Below, piece after piece: positions 9,450-19,508 of a DNA stretch of 64,000 nt. The stretch is from an uncultured Gammaproteobacteria bacterium (GTDB lineage: Bacteria > Pseudomonadota > Gammaproteobacteria > Pseudomonadales > Pseudohongiellaceae). The notes below the pieces were generated by a model, which worked only from the letters and a program-made list of their open reading frames with translations, was not told the origin of the DNA and made no database searches. The stretch is taken from positions 20,609-84,608 of the forward strand of contig CAJWVZ010000012.1 in the NCBI GenBank assembly GCA_913048385.1, read 5' to 3'. A program made the translations under genes and the position numbers. Numbering within the stretch: position 1 is the stretch's first letter; each line of letters opens with the position of its first letter.

Positions 9450-11477
9450 GTGATTAATCGTTGGGATGAAAAAAAAGCAATACAATATGTTGCTGAGAAT
9501 CCGGTTTTAGGTTTACGAGTTTACAGTTCTCGACTTCTTGGAGAGGAGTCTAAGTTGGTGCTTCACGGAGGTGGTAATACCTCTCTTAAAGGATTAACGG
9601 TGAATATTTTTGGTGAGGAGGTGGCTACGCTTTTTGTGAAAGGTTCAGGGTCTGACTTAAAAACAATTGAGTCAAAGGGTTTTCCTCCGGTAGACCGTGA
9701 ACGATTACTCCGTTTAGCTGAGTTACCGGCACTCACTGATAGTGAAATGATGCGTGAATTGAGATTAGCGTTGCTTGAACCAACAGCCCCAACGCCCTCG
9801 GTAGAGGCGATAATGCATGCCCTTATTCCGTTGGATTATGTAGATCACACCCATTCAGATGCAGTGGTTACACTTAGCAATACTCGAACAGGAGAAACTC
9901 GTCTGAGGGAGTTATACGGGGACGAGGTTCTAATTTTACCGTATGTCATGCCAGGATTCGTTCTTGCTAAGCAAATTGCTCGGGTTGTCCTTGAGAATGA
10001 TTGTAGCCATCTGAGAGGAATAGTGCTTCTGCACCACGGCATAATAACTTTCGCAAACTCGGCTAAAGAGAGCTATGACGAAATGATCTCATTGGTGACT
10101 ATGGCTGAAGAAGCACTATTGCAGGGTATCAGCAGTATACCCGATGAATCATCAGAGATGTCTCTGTCAGCTGAGGTTTTATCCGAGGATATTTTAAATG
10201 TCGCTAGAATTCGGAAGTCGGCAGGAGAAAAGTTTGAAGCTCCTATCTTGGTTGCTCTTCAACATAATGAGAACGTGTTGGCACTGGCCTCCGAAACGAA
10301 TGTTGCGGATTTGATTCAAAAAGGGCCCCTAACGCCGGATCACACGATTCACACGAAGCCTTTCGGTGCATGTTTTGATTTTTCGGATGGGTTTACTGAT
10401 TTTGGTTTTGAGTCGTTTGAGACTTTTTATTGTAACTATTTCTCCTCAAATGCATCAGGCGAGCATCAAAGACTTGATTTAGTGCCTAGATTTGCCGCGT
10501 ATAAAGGTAGAGCCGGCTTAAAGGCATTAGTTACGTTGGCCCCAACGGTCTCTCAGCTAGGTATTGTTTCTGATATCGTTGAACACACGGCGAAAGCAAT
10601 TCTGAATGGTGAGCTATTGGGTGGCTGGTGTCCATTATCTCATTCGGATCTTTTTGATGTAGAGTATTGGGAATTAGAGCAAGCGAAAGTAAAAAAAGAT
10701 AAAGACGTAAAATCAACTGGCGAATTTACAGGCCGTGTAGCGTTAGTGACCGGTGCGGCTTCTGGTATCGGATTGGCGTGCGTAAACTTGCTTGTGAGCA
10801 AAGGCGCTGCCGTACTGGCTGTCGACAAATCGGAGGACATACATAATGCTTTTAAATCTCCCTCTGTGTTGGCTTATCAGGGAGATTTGACGGAACCTTC
10901 GGTGATAACCGGTTGTGTGGAAGCTGCAGTTAAAGCTTTTGGAGGCATTGATATATTAGTAAGTAATGCCGGAAACTTCCTGAAAAGCGCTAACATCGAA
11001 TTACTAGAGGACAGTATTTGGGAATCTTCGCTGGACATTAATCTCACTTCGCATATGAAACTTTTGCGTGAATGTGTGCCTTTCTTGAGGCTTGGTTTCG
11101 ACGCGGCGGTTATATTTGTGGGCTCAAAAAATGTGGCGGCTCCAGGACCAGGCGCTGTAGCTTACTCGGCCTCAAAAGCAGGCCTAAGTCAGCTTGCCAG
11201 GGTCGCAGCGCTAGAGCTAGGGGAAGATGCAATAAGGGTTAATACGATTCACCCAAATGCGGTTTACGATACAGGCCTCTGGGATACGAAATTGTTAAAG
11301 TCACGTGCTGAACACTACAGAATGAGTATTGATGATTACCGCCGGTCTAATGTGCTTAAAACTGATATAGCGTCGAGCGATGTGGCGACTGCCATTTTGG
11401 CTTTTGCGGGCCAGGATTTTTTGAAGACCACGGGTGCACAAGTTCCTGTCGATGGTGGAAATCAGAGAGTAATATGA
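9450..11477 (+). CDS. Bifunctional class II aldolase / short-chain dehydrogenase
   Basis: N-terminal class II aldolase (VDHTHSDAVVTL, LLHHGIITF) fused to C-terminal SDR (GRVALVTGAASGIGLA, NAG, YSASKAG). Confidence 0.92.
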   Translation: MINRWDEKKAIQYVAENPVLGLRVYSSRLLGEESKLVLHGGGNTSLKGLTVNIFGEEVATLFVKGSGSDLKTIESKGFPPVDRERLLRLAELPALTDSEMMRELRLALLEPTAPTPSVEAIMHALIPLDYVDHTHSDAVVTLSNTRTGETRLRELYGDEVLILPYVMPGFVLAKQIARVVLENDCSHLRGIVLLHHGIITFANSAKESYDEMISLVTMAEEALLQGISSIPDESSEMSLSAEVLSEDILNVARIRKSAGEKFEAPILVALQHNENVLALASETNVADLIQKGPLTPDHTIHTKPFGACFDFSDGFTDFGFESFETFYCNYFSSNASGEHQRLDLVPRFAAYKGRAGLKALVTLAPTVSQLGIVSDIVEHTAKAILNGELLGGWCPLSHSDLFDVEYWELEQAKVKKDKDVKSTGEFTGRVALVTGAASGIGLACVNLLVSKGAAVLAVDKSEDIHNAFKSPSVLAYQGDLTEPSVITGCVEAAVKAFGGIDILVSNAGNFLKSANIELLEDSIWESSLDINLTSHMKLLRECVPFLRLGFDAAVIFVGSKNVAAPGPGAVAYSASKAGLSQLARVAALELGEDAIRVNTIHPNAVYDTGLWDTKLLKSRAEHYRMSIDDYRRSNVLKTDIASSDVATAILAFAGQDFLKTTGAQVPVDGGNQRVI

Positions 11478-11496
11478 AACCGATTGAGGATATTGA

Positions 11497-12609
11497 ATCA
11501 TCGAGAATCTAAATACATTTCAGAGTATACAATACGATGAAGATAAAGATTACCTGAAAATTATAGATCAAACAAAACTGCCCTTTCATAAAGTATTGGT
11601 TGCCTTGAACTCGATCGACGACATTTGCAGTGCGATCACATCGATGCAGGTTAGAGGCGCTCCATTAATTGGGTTGACTGCTGCATATGGTCTCTACTTC
11701 TCATTTCGTGAAAATAGCACCTGGGATGCTTTTGAGAAAGCCAGTAGTCGTTTGATTAGCACAAGGCCTACAGCTGTTAATATTCGTTGGGTCATTGAAA
11801 GAGTCAGGGGTCATCTTAAAGATTTTGAAGAAAAATCTTTAAAAAATGAAGCGCTGCTTTTTGCTAACAAGCTTGTTGAAGAGGATGAGAAAATATGCAA
11901 AATGATCGGCCATTTTGGCGCACGAGAGCTTAGAAGACTGTGGGACAAAAAATGTAAAAGGGCAACACTAGCGGGGAAACCACTTCCTAGTGCGTTGAAC
12001 GTATTAACACATTGTAACGCTGGAATGCTTGCGTCTTCAGCCTGGGGAACTGCACTTTCCCCAATTTACCAGGCGACAGAATTTATTCCGGTCCATGTTT
12101 GGGTTGACGAGACAAGACCTCGAAACCAAGGGGCTTCATTGACCTGTTGGGAGCTTATACAGCATGATATCGACCATACTCTCATTGTTGACAATGCTGG
12201 TGGTCACCTTATGCAGCAAGGTTTGGTGGATTGTTGTATTGTTGGAAGCGATAGAGCTACAGCCAGCGGTGACATTTTTAACAAAATTGGTACGTATTTA
12301 AAAGCGCTGGCAGCGCGGGATAACGGGATTCCTTTTTATGCCGCAGTTCCAATATCTACTATTGATTATGATGTAACTGATGATTACCAAGAGATTGTTA
12401 TAGAGGAGCGTAGTGGTGAAGAGGTGAGAAAAATTTCGGGACTAGATCATGAAGGTATTGCGCGAACTATTTTAATTGCGCCGCCTGATGCAAAAGTAAG
12501 TAATTTTTCCTTTGATGTTACTCCTTCGAGATTGGTGACTGCGATTTTCACTGAAAAAGGCCTTGTCGAACCGAATGTAAGAGCGATGAGAAATCTAATA
12601 AATAGTTGA
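11497..12609 (+). CDS. mtnA: S-methyl-5-thioribose-1-phosphate isomerase (MtnA); start codon uncertain
   Basis: Homologous-looking reading upstream of listed ORF: QSIQYDEDKDYLKIIDQTKLPFHKV; MQVRGAPLIGLTAAYG, LTHCNAGMLA (catalytic Cys), VGSDRATASGDIFNKIGTY (catalytic Asp). No ATG/GTG/TTG in frame before the conserved N-terminus. Confidence 0.9.
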   Translation: MIENLNTFQSIQYDEDKDYLKIIDQTKLPFHKVLVALNSIDDICSAITSMQVRGAPLIGLTAAYGLYFSFRENSTWDAFEKASSRLISTRPTAVNIRWVIERVRGHLKDFEEKSLKNEALLFANKLVEEDEKICKMIGHFGARELRRLWDKKCKRATLAGKPLPSALNVLTHCNAGMLASSAWGTALSPIYQATEFIPVHVWVDETRPRNQGASLTCWELIQHDIDHTLIVDNAGGHLMQQGLVDCCIVGSDRATASGDIFNKIGTYLKALAARDNGIPFYAAVPISTIDYDVTDDYQEIVIEERSGEEVRKISGLDHEGIARTILIAPPDAKVSNFSFDVTPSRLVTAIFTEKGLVEPNVRAMRNLINS

Positions 12610-12610
12610 G

Positions 12611-12958
12611 TTAACCAGGAGGCCAGTTTAATTTTCGACCCCCAAGAATGTGCAGGTGCATGTGAAAAACTGATTGCCCTCCGTCTTCTCCAGTGTTGAC
12701 TACGTACCTAAATCCGTTCTCTTTTAATCCTTGTTCCGCTGCAATTTGGTTGGCTTTTAAAATAAGGTGTCCCATCAAATCAGCATCCTCTGGTCTAACA
12801 CATGCGATCGTCGTGATGTGTTTTTTTGGTATGACGAGAATATGAGTGGGTGCGATTGGGTTAATATCGTGAAATGCGCAAACTCTATCGTCTTCGAATA
12901 CCATTTTCGACGGGATTTCACCTCGTATAAGTTTACAAAATAAGCAGTCATCTGACAT
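12611..12958 (-). CDS. HIT domain nucleotide-binding protein (HinT-like)
   Basis: [44 protein letters not shown]...[18 protein letters not shown] motif HxHxH. Confidence 0.95.
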   Translation of the reverse strand: MSDDCLFCKLIRGEIPSKMVFEDDRVCAFHDINPIAPTHILVIPKKHITTIACVRPEDADLMGHLILKANQIAAEQGLKENGFRYVVNTGEDGGQSVFHMHLHILGGRKLNWPPG

Positions 12959-13046
12959 AGTTGAGGATAACCTTCTAATTGAGGGTGTGTTTTCTAAAGA
13001 TTCTACCTTAAAATTTTAGAAAAACGCACCAAGCCTGAGTGAGTAA

Positions 13047-13892
13047 ATGAATAATAATCATTGGTTTTTTACTGGTTTTTCGAGGTTTCTTTCGATTTCT
13101 TTTTTTTGTTTTCTTTTAGTGCCCCTCATTGTTCAATATCAAAGCGAGGCTATGGCAGCGACTGAGAATAATCCAGCCCCTAAATTGTATAGTTATAGAA
13201 TAGTTGATCGCTTTCCTCAGGATATCAAATCCTTTACTCAAGGCTTGAAGTTTGTTGATGGGTCTATCTATTTAGGCGCTGGCAAACGCGGTTATTCGGG
13301 CCTGACACAGGCCAGACTTGCAGATGGCTATGTCGAAAAACAAGTGAAGTTGGACGATCAGTATTTTGGAGAAGGGATAGAGATAGTAGGTAATCAAATT
13401 TTTCAACTCACGTGGAAGGCAAATAAAGTCTTTGTTTTTGATAAATCAACGTTCGAAATGACAGATTCCTTTACTAACCCAACCGAGGGGTGGGGTCTCG
13501 CCTACGACGGTGTTAATTTGTTGCTGAGTGACGGTAGCTCAACAATAAGGAGAATGGGTACCGAAGATTTTTCCTATGTTAATGAGTTCGAAGTTACCCT
13601 CGCTGGGGTGCCGGTCCGAAATCTTAATGAACTTGAATATATTGCGGGCGAGCTCTGGGCCAATGTATGGCAGACGAATTATATTGTTCGAATAGATCCC
13701 GTTACCGGGAATGTACGTTCAATTATTGATCTTTCGGGTCTCGAACAGCGCACGCGGAGAAATGGAGTCGACGCAGTACTGAATGGGATTGCGTGGGATG
13801 ATGTTAACGAACGATTATTTGTTACTGGCAAATATTGGTCTGACTTGTTTGAAATAGAGTTAGTTGAGACAGGTAAAACGTTTCCACAATGA
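13047..13892 (+). CDS. Glutaminyl-peptide cyclotransferase
   Basis: YRIVDRFPQDIKSFTQGLKFVDGSIYLGAGKRGYSGL...LNELEYIAGELWANVW...NGIAWD typical bacterial/plant-type QC. Confidence 0.88.
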   Translation: MNNNHWFFTGFSRFLSISFFCFLLVPLIVQYQSEAMAATENNPAPKLYSYRIVDRFPQDIKSFTQGLKFVDGSIYLGAGKRGYSGLTQARLADGYVEKQVKLDDQYFGEGIEIVGNQIFQLTWKANKVFVFDKSTFEMTDSFTNPTEGWGLAYDGVNLLLSDGSSTIRRMGTEDFSYVNEFEVTLAGVPVRNLNELEYIAGELWANVWQTNYIVRIDPVTGNVRSIIDLSGLEQRTRRNGVDAVLNGIAWDDVNERLFVTGKYWSDLFEIELVETGKTFPQ

Positions 13893-13911
13893 TTGAGCAG
13901 CTATTTTAAAA

Positions 13912-14973
13912 ATGAAATTTAATTTGAAGTTTCTGACTTTATCATTGCTCTTAATTTTTTTTTCTGGATGTGAATCTTGGAAATTCTATTCTCAAGCTTC
14001 TTTAGGGCAAATTGATATTCTAAGTAGGAGCGAGGACATAACTCGTTTATTAGCAGGTCAGCAGACGCCCAAATTAATTCGGTTAAAGCTTGAAAAAATA
14101 TTAGAAATTCGAGCGTTCGCTTCAGAAAAGCTTAATCTTCCCGTCGGTGATAATTTCTCGGAATATGTGTCAATCGATGGACGTCATGTTCTATGGAATG
14201 TATATGCGAGTCCGCGATACTCACTATCGCCTTTAAGTTGGTGCTTTCCCTTTGCCGGCTGTGTAACGTATCGGGGTTATTTTGATGAGATAGATGCTCG
14301 ACAGTATGCTAGAGGTCTTGAGGAGAAAGGATTCGATACTTATGTTGGCGGTGTGCGTGCCTACTCTACGCTTGGATGGTTTGATGATGTTGTGTTAAGT
14401 ACCGTGCTGCAACAGAGTGAAGAGGAGCTTGCAGCACTGATCTTTCACGAGCTTGCCCATCAAGTCGTTTATATTCCTGGGGATACTCAATTTAACGAGG
14501 GGTTTGCGACGACAGTGGAGCAAGAGGGATTGCAACTTTGGTTGGCTGAGAAAAACTCTGCCAGTTCAAGTGTAATACTTAGTCGCGCCAAGGAGGCTGC
14601 TGAAAGAAGGACAGATTTTGTATCGTTAATTTTGGAAACGCGGGAAATTTTACGAGAAGTTTATGAGAGTGGTATGGAGAAGGAAAAGATGGAGGAAAGA
14701 AAGCGAATCATCCAAAAAGAATTGCGAATTAAGTACCAAAGCATGAAAGAAGGCTGGGGTGGGTACAGTGGATATGATAATTGGTTTTCGGACGGGCTAA
14801 ACAATGCACAGATTTCCACGGTTGCGTCATACAATAACTTTGTCCCGGGCTTCAAATCAATTTTCATACAAGAAAATGGCGAGTTTTTAAACTTTTATGA
14901 GCGGATTGACGAGTTGTCTAAAAATAGCAAGGCAGCTCGAAACGCTTTTTTAAATGTTCCTATGCTTGATTGA
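13912..14973 (+). CDS. Putative aminopeptidase (PF10023-like), lipoprotein
   Basis: Lipobox-like LIFFSGC; YSQASLGQIDIL, HELAHQVVYIPGDTQFNEGFATTVEQEG metallopeptidase motif. Confidence 0.85.
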   Translation: MKFNLKFLTLSLLLIFFSGCESWKFYSQASLGQIDILSRSEDITRLLAGQQTPKLIRLKLEKILEIRAFASEKLNLPVGDNFSEYVSIDGRHVLWNVYASPRYSLSPLSWCFPFAGCVTYRGYFDEIDARQYARGLEEKGFDTYVGGVRAYSTLGWFDDVVLSTVLQQSEEELAALIFHELAHQVVYIPGDTQFNEGFATTVEQEGLQLWLAEKNSASSSVILSRAKEAAERRTDFVSLILETREILREVYESGMEKEKMEERKRIIQKELRIKYQSMKEGWGGYSGYDNWFSDGLNNAQISTVASYNNFVPGFKSIFIQENGEFLNFYERIDELSKNSKAARNAFLNVPMLD

Positions 14974-15011
14974 GTTATGTTTCCAAAACATTCTTTTGAC
15001 TACAACGCTGG

Positions 15012-17288
15012 CTAAGCAGGAATGTTTGTTAACTCAATTGTCGGTAAGGGACTTGATTCGCTGACCACCCGGCCAATTATTTGGGCCTTTAAATACCCTG
15101 CTTCGTTTATTAGGTTAAGCGTTTCATCTATTCGTGCATTCGGTATGCTTGCTAAAAGGCCGCCAGCAGTTTGTGGATCAAATAACAGTTCGTAAAATTT
15201 ATCGTTTTTGAAAGCATCTCTGTTAGTAATTGAGATTTCCGAAGCTTTATTGCTGTTGTGCAACGAACTAAAAACTCCATTTTTGATGCATTCCAAAGCT
15301 CCATTTAGAATGGGAATCCTGTTCAGGAAAATTTCTACGTTAGTCTCACTCGCTTCAATCATCTCGACGAGATGGCCTGCTAATCCGAAACCGGTGATGT
15401 CGGTGCAAGAGGTTGCACTCATCGAAGAAAAAATCTCAGAGGCCGCTGAGTTACCGGTCAACATCTCATCCAAGGCTGCTTTCACCCAGACGTGTTTTGC
15501 TTTTGACCGCATGTCTGCGGCAAGGAGTGTTCCCGAGCCGATCGGTTTGGTTATAATGAGTTGATCTCCTGCCTTCATACCTCCTTTTTTCATAAGGGCT
15601 TCGCCCGAAGCAAACCCATTGACAGCAAGCCCTAGCTGCATTTCGGAGGTTTCGGCAGTATGCCCTCCGACTAGGGACACGCCATTTTCTTCCAGTGTCG
15701 CGACGCACCCTAGCATGATTTCATTTAACATACGTTTGGTCATCGATGAGCTTGCCATTGGTAACCCGACTGAAGCTAAGACTGAATGCGGTTTCGCACC
15801 CATGGCGTATATGTCGCTCAAGCAATGATTGGTAGCTATTCGCGCGAATAACCAGGGGTCGTTTATAAAGCTGCTTATTTGGTCAATGCTTTGGATTAAT
15901 TTCCGATTGTTCTCTAATGATATGATCGAGGCATCCTCGATGCCGTTGTGTATGATTTCAGGTTTAGGAGTGATCGGCAAATTGCTGAGAACACTTGATA
16001 AAATGTTTCCGTCAACTTTTGCTCCACAACCGGCGCACCGCATGGCATGATTTTTCAGGTCTTTTGTTTCATTTTGAGAAAGCATTCCCACTGAAAGATT
16101 TAGTTCAATTTTCATTTCGGGTAACTTGGTGTATTTGTCGAGAAATTTTCTATCGATGAAGGTCTTCAGCATCCATGCCCCTTTATTCTTCATCGCCAGA
16201 GGCCCTCTCGTCGCAATCGCCCTCTTATTTGACATTGAGAGTAAAGCTAAAGCATGGTTTTGGGGTTTGTACGCTCTAAGTTTTCTACCAGTGATGTACC
16301 TGTAAATATTCTCAGCGAGCGGTTTCCCTTGACGTACAGCGTAAACCCCTGACTTCGGAAGATCGGTGCCCACTATTGAAGCTGCATCCCCAGATGCAAA
16401 AACATGAGAGTGGCTCACGGATTGCAGGAAGTTATTAACTTGAATAAAACCGGACGGGTCGCATTGTAGGCCATCGTTATTGGGCCAAGCCTGCATGCTT
16501 GCTCCGGTGGCTACAACACATACGTCGCTGTGATAAGTTTTTCCCGTAGCGCTTGTTACTCGGCCCTTTTCGATATTTTCAATCCGTTCGCGAACAATTA
16601 TTTTGACGCCATATTTTTCTAGTTCTGTATGCACAATGTGTGAGGCCTTTAAATTGTGCCGCGCAAGCAAACGTGTTTCTGCGGTAATTACCGAAATGCA
16701 TAAAAGCTCTTGCAGGTTCTTTTTTGGTCTGAGTTCTGTTGTTAGCCTTTTGTGAATTGCAAAAGCGAGCTCAACACTGGCAGGACCTCCGCCAATTATT
16801 ACAAAATTACATTTTGTACCGCCTTCTGCCTGTTTGATGACCATGGGTAAAATTGAATCCCATCGTTTTATAAAGTGATTAAGCGGTTTGACAGGAATAG
16901 CATTCGCCGATGCACCAGCGATTTTAGTAATATTTGGTTTAGATCCAATGTTGATTGAGATGAAATCGAAATCCATCACCGGCCGATTATCGAGAGAAAT
17001 TAGACGATTTTCAAAGTCTATGGAAGTTACGGCTTGTTCAATAAGGCGCGCGCCAGCAAATTGGACTAACGGTCTCAGATCTAACTGCATCTCGTCAATG
17101 GAGCTATGACCGCTGATATAATTTGGCAATGCGCCAGAATAGGGAATTACTACCTCAGCAGTTATTACCGTGACCGTTAAGCCCGGCAATGGGTCCATGC
17201 CGAGTCGTTTTAGGACTGCAAGATGGCTGTGTCCTCCACCTATTAGCACTAGATGCTTAATGATGGGGGTCCGTGACATATTTTTCAT
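15012..17288 (-). CDS. selD: Selenide, water dikinase SelD fused to N-terminal FAD/NAD(P)-dependent oxidoreductase domain
   Basis: N-terminal KHLVLIGGGHSHLAVLKRLG...VATGASMQAWP...FASGDAA; C-terminal CAGCGAKV...QSIDQISSFINDPWLFARIATNHCLSDIYAMGAKPHSVLA...GGHTAE...FDPQTAGGLLAS typical SelD. Confidence 0.95.
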   Translation of the reverse strand: MKNMSRTPIIKHLVLIGGGHSHLAVLKRLGMDPLPGLTVTVITAEVVIPYSGALPNYISGHSSIDEMQLDLRPLVQFAGARLIEQAVTSIDFENRLISLDNRPVMDFDFISINIGSKPNITKIAGASANAIPVKPLNHFIKRWDSILPMVIKQAEGGTKCNFVIIGGGPASVELAFAIHKRLTTELRPKKNLQELLCISVITAETRLLARHNLKASHIVHTELEKYGVKIIVRERIENIEKGRVTSATGKTYHSDVCVVATGASMQAWPNNDGLQCDPSGFIQVNNFLQSVSHSHVFASGDAASIVGTDLPKSGVYAVRQGKPLAENIYRYITGRKLRAYKPQNHALALLSMSNKRAIATRGPLAMKNKGAWMLKTFIDRKFLDKYTKLPEMKIELNLSVGMLSQNETKDLKNHAMRCAGCGAKVDGNILSSVLSNLPITPKPEIIHNGIEDASIISLENNRKLIQSIDQISSFINDPWLFARIATNHCLSDIYAMGAKPHSVLASVGLPMASSSMTKRMLNEIMLGCVATLEENGVSLVGGHTAETSEMQLGLAVNGFASGEALMKKGGMKAGDQLIITKPIGSGTLLAADMRSKAKHVWVKAALDEMLTGNSAASEIFSSMSATSCTDITGFGLAGHLVEMIEASETNVEIFLNRIPILNGALECIKNGVFSSLHNSNKASEISITNRDAFKNDKFYELLFDPQTAGGLLASIPNARIDETLNLINEAGYLKAQIIGRVVSESSPLPTIELTNIPA

Positions 17289-17441
17289 TAAAAGAGTGAT
17301 CCAGTAGCTGATTGGTAAGCCATCTTACTGCTTTTTTGTGGATGAAGCATACGGTCAAAAAAGAAAAACACAGAGCCTATCTCTTTAAGAGGTGGCCTTG
17401 AGTTCTATAATTATTGATTGTCTTGTTATAATCTAAGATGA

Positions 17442-18080
17442 TTGAAGTCTAATGGCGATATATTGTGGGGGACTAGAATCATGAATTTATCGAAAGTAAG
17501 TAAGAGCGGCTTATTAACTTATTTGATTTTTAGCGGCGTTAGTGCGAGCGCCCAATGGAGTTTAGATAACGAGACCTCAGTTTTAAGTTTCGTGACGGTC
17601 AAGGCTGAGCACATAGCAGAAGCTCACACATTTACCTCTTTAAACGGTAGCTTGGGAGAGGATGGGAAATTGAGCGTGGAAGTTCAATTGGCGAGTGTCG
17701 ATACGTTGATTCCGATTCGAAATGAGAGAATGAGGGACATGTTGTTTGAAATTGATTTGTTTCCCGTTGCCGCGCTGAGTGCGGAAATTGATTTGGAAGA
17801 GTTGTCATCGCTCGGAGCAGGTGGATGGGTGGATCAGGAAATTCCCTTAACTTTGGTTCTGCATGGAAATACTGTCGGGATGGACGCAGCTGTCCGCATA
17901 ACACAATTAGATGGTGGTTACTCGGCAAGTTCGTTGACCCCGCTCATTTTGTCGGCTGATAGTGTCGGTTTGGCAGCGGGTGTTGAAAAGCTGCGTCAAG
18001 TAGCCGGTCTGCCAAGCATCAGTCGGTCGGTGCCAGTCAGTTTTAATGTAACGTTTCGTGAAGAAAATGGTGGGTCATAG
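17442..18080 (+). CDS. YceI-like family protein
   Basis: Signal peptide; WSLDNETSVLSFVTVKAEHIAEAHTFTSLNGSL...VQLASVDTLIPIRNERMRDMLFEIDLFPVAALS. ATG at 17481 is a likely start. Confidence 0.8.
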   Translation: MKSNGDILWGTRIMNLSKVSKSGLLTYLIFSGVSASAQWSLDNETSVLSFVTVKAEHIAEAHTFTSLNGSLGEDGKLSVEVQLASVDTLIPIRNERMRDMLFEIDLFPVAALSAEIDLEELSSLGAGGWVDQEIPLTLVLHGNTVGMDAAVRITQLDGGYSASSLTPLILSADSVGLAAGVEKLRQVAGLPSISRSVPVSFNVTFREENGGS

Positions 18081-18220
18081 CGTTTTGTCTTGCAGCTAAA
18101 GAAAGCGGTCGTTACGATTGTGGGGTAGCTGGCATACGACGAAATGTCTTATTTTGTCGACATCGATGAGCGCTATGTGAGCAGGTCAGGATTAAAACAA
18201 GAATCACTTCATAATGGTTT

Positions 18221-19471
18221 TTAGATAGATAGGGGTTTTGTCAGTTTGGTCTCTTTCATGGGTTCGGGTTTATCAGGGATGAGTTGAGAAAATCCGAGAG
18301 AACATAGTGCGATTATTGCTCCTACCAGAAATACAGCACTATTATTAAAGACCCAAACGGCGCCTAAGATCGCGGGTAATACCACTGCCGCAATATGGTT
18401 TATTGTGAAACTAATGCTTGACGTTGCAGCGATGTCCTCTGGCGCTGCGATCTTTTGGAAATAGGTTTTGATTGCAATTGCCAGCGCGAAAAGAAGATGA
18501 TCAAAAAGGTAGAGTATTAAAGCGAAACTGATATTTTCTACGAACGCGTAACTTAAGAATATCAAAACTAGCCCAGAATACTCGAGTGTTAAAGCTCGTC
18601 GCTCACCTATTTTTGTTATCAGTTTACCTAGTTTTGGCGCGATCCAAAATGTAAGAACAGAATTTATCAAAGTAAGAAGAACCATGTTGGCTACAGGAAA
18701 ATCAAATTTCTCCACTAACAAAAATCCGGCGAATACCACGAAAATTTGTCTTCTTGCGCCCGCTAAAAAAGTGAGTAGATAGTAAAGCCAATAGGTTTTT
18801 TTCAGAAACAACGTTTTTCTTTGCTCAACCTTATTTGAAAATTTGGGGAAGTTAAAAAAACATAGGACAGCCAGCACTGCAGTAAAGGTGCCGGCGCTTA
18901 TGTAAATAAGACTGTAGTTTACGCTGAATCGGGCAAGGTAAATATAAAGGGTTCCTAGCACTAAGAAATTGCAAAGGGATTTAGCACTCAATAATTGTCC
19001 CATGACATGAGGGGCTTCTTTAATAGAAAGCCATTGAAGGCTGAGTGATGTTTGAAGTGTTTCTAAATAATGAAATCCAATTGACATGACCACGGTTGAA
19101 AAATAAAGCCATGTCGCACTTGGGTATACTGCTGTTATCGCTGTACCAAAACCAAGTGTAAAGAGGGCTACGAGAGCGAAAAATTGCTGGCGCAAAATTA
19201 ACATTATCCAAACGGCTGTAAAAGCAAGAAATCCAGGAACTTCGCGGAGGCTTTGCAAAATCCCAATTTGCTCGCCTGAAAAATGTACTCGTTCAACAAC
19301 AAAGTTGTTTAGTAAAACTTGCCAAGTTGCGAAGGCGACTGTATTCCCTATTGCGAGCAGAAAAAGCAATGTTATTGGGTCGCTCAACTGGGTCTTAAAA
19401 GGTTTCCTCATATGGTTTTTGCCGCTCACGGCACTCGACGGAGAATAATGGGCTATAATCATATCACCCAA
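18221..19471 (-). CDS. MFS transporter (start possibly at 19411)
   Basis: About 12 hydrophobic segments; MFS-like LQSLREVPGFLAFTAVW, APKLGKLITKIGERRAL. Confidence 0.8.
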   Translation of the reverse strand: MGDMIIAHYSPSSAVSGKNHMRKPFKTQLSDPITLLFLLAIGNTVAFATWQVLLNNFVVERVHFSGEQIGILQSLREVPGFLAFTAVWIMLILRQQFFALVALFTLGFGTAITAVYPSATWLYFSTVVMSIGFHYLETLQTSLSLQWLSIKEAPHVMGQLLSAKSLCNFLVLGTLYIYLARFSVNYSLIYISAGTFTAVLAVLCFFNFPKFSNKVEQRKTLFLKKTYWLYYLLTFLAGARRQIFVVFAGFLLVEKFDFPVANMVLLTLINSVLTFWIAPKLGKLITKIGERRALTLEYSGLVLIFLSYAFVENISFALILYLFDHLLFALAIAIKTYFQKIAAPEDIAATSSISFTINHIAAVVLPAILGAVWVFNNSAVFLVGAIIALCSLGFSQLIPDKPEPMKETKLTKPLSI

Positions 19472-19508
19472 CCTTATGTCTTTGGAAAGCTAAACGGAGT
19501 TTATCTGC

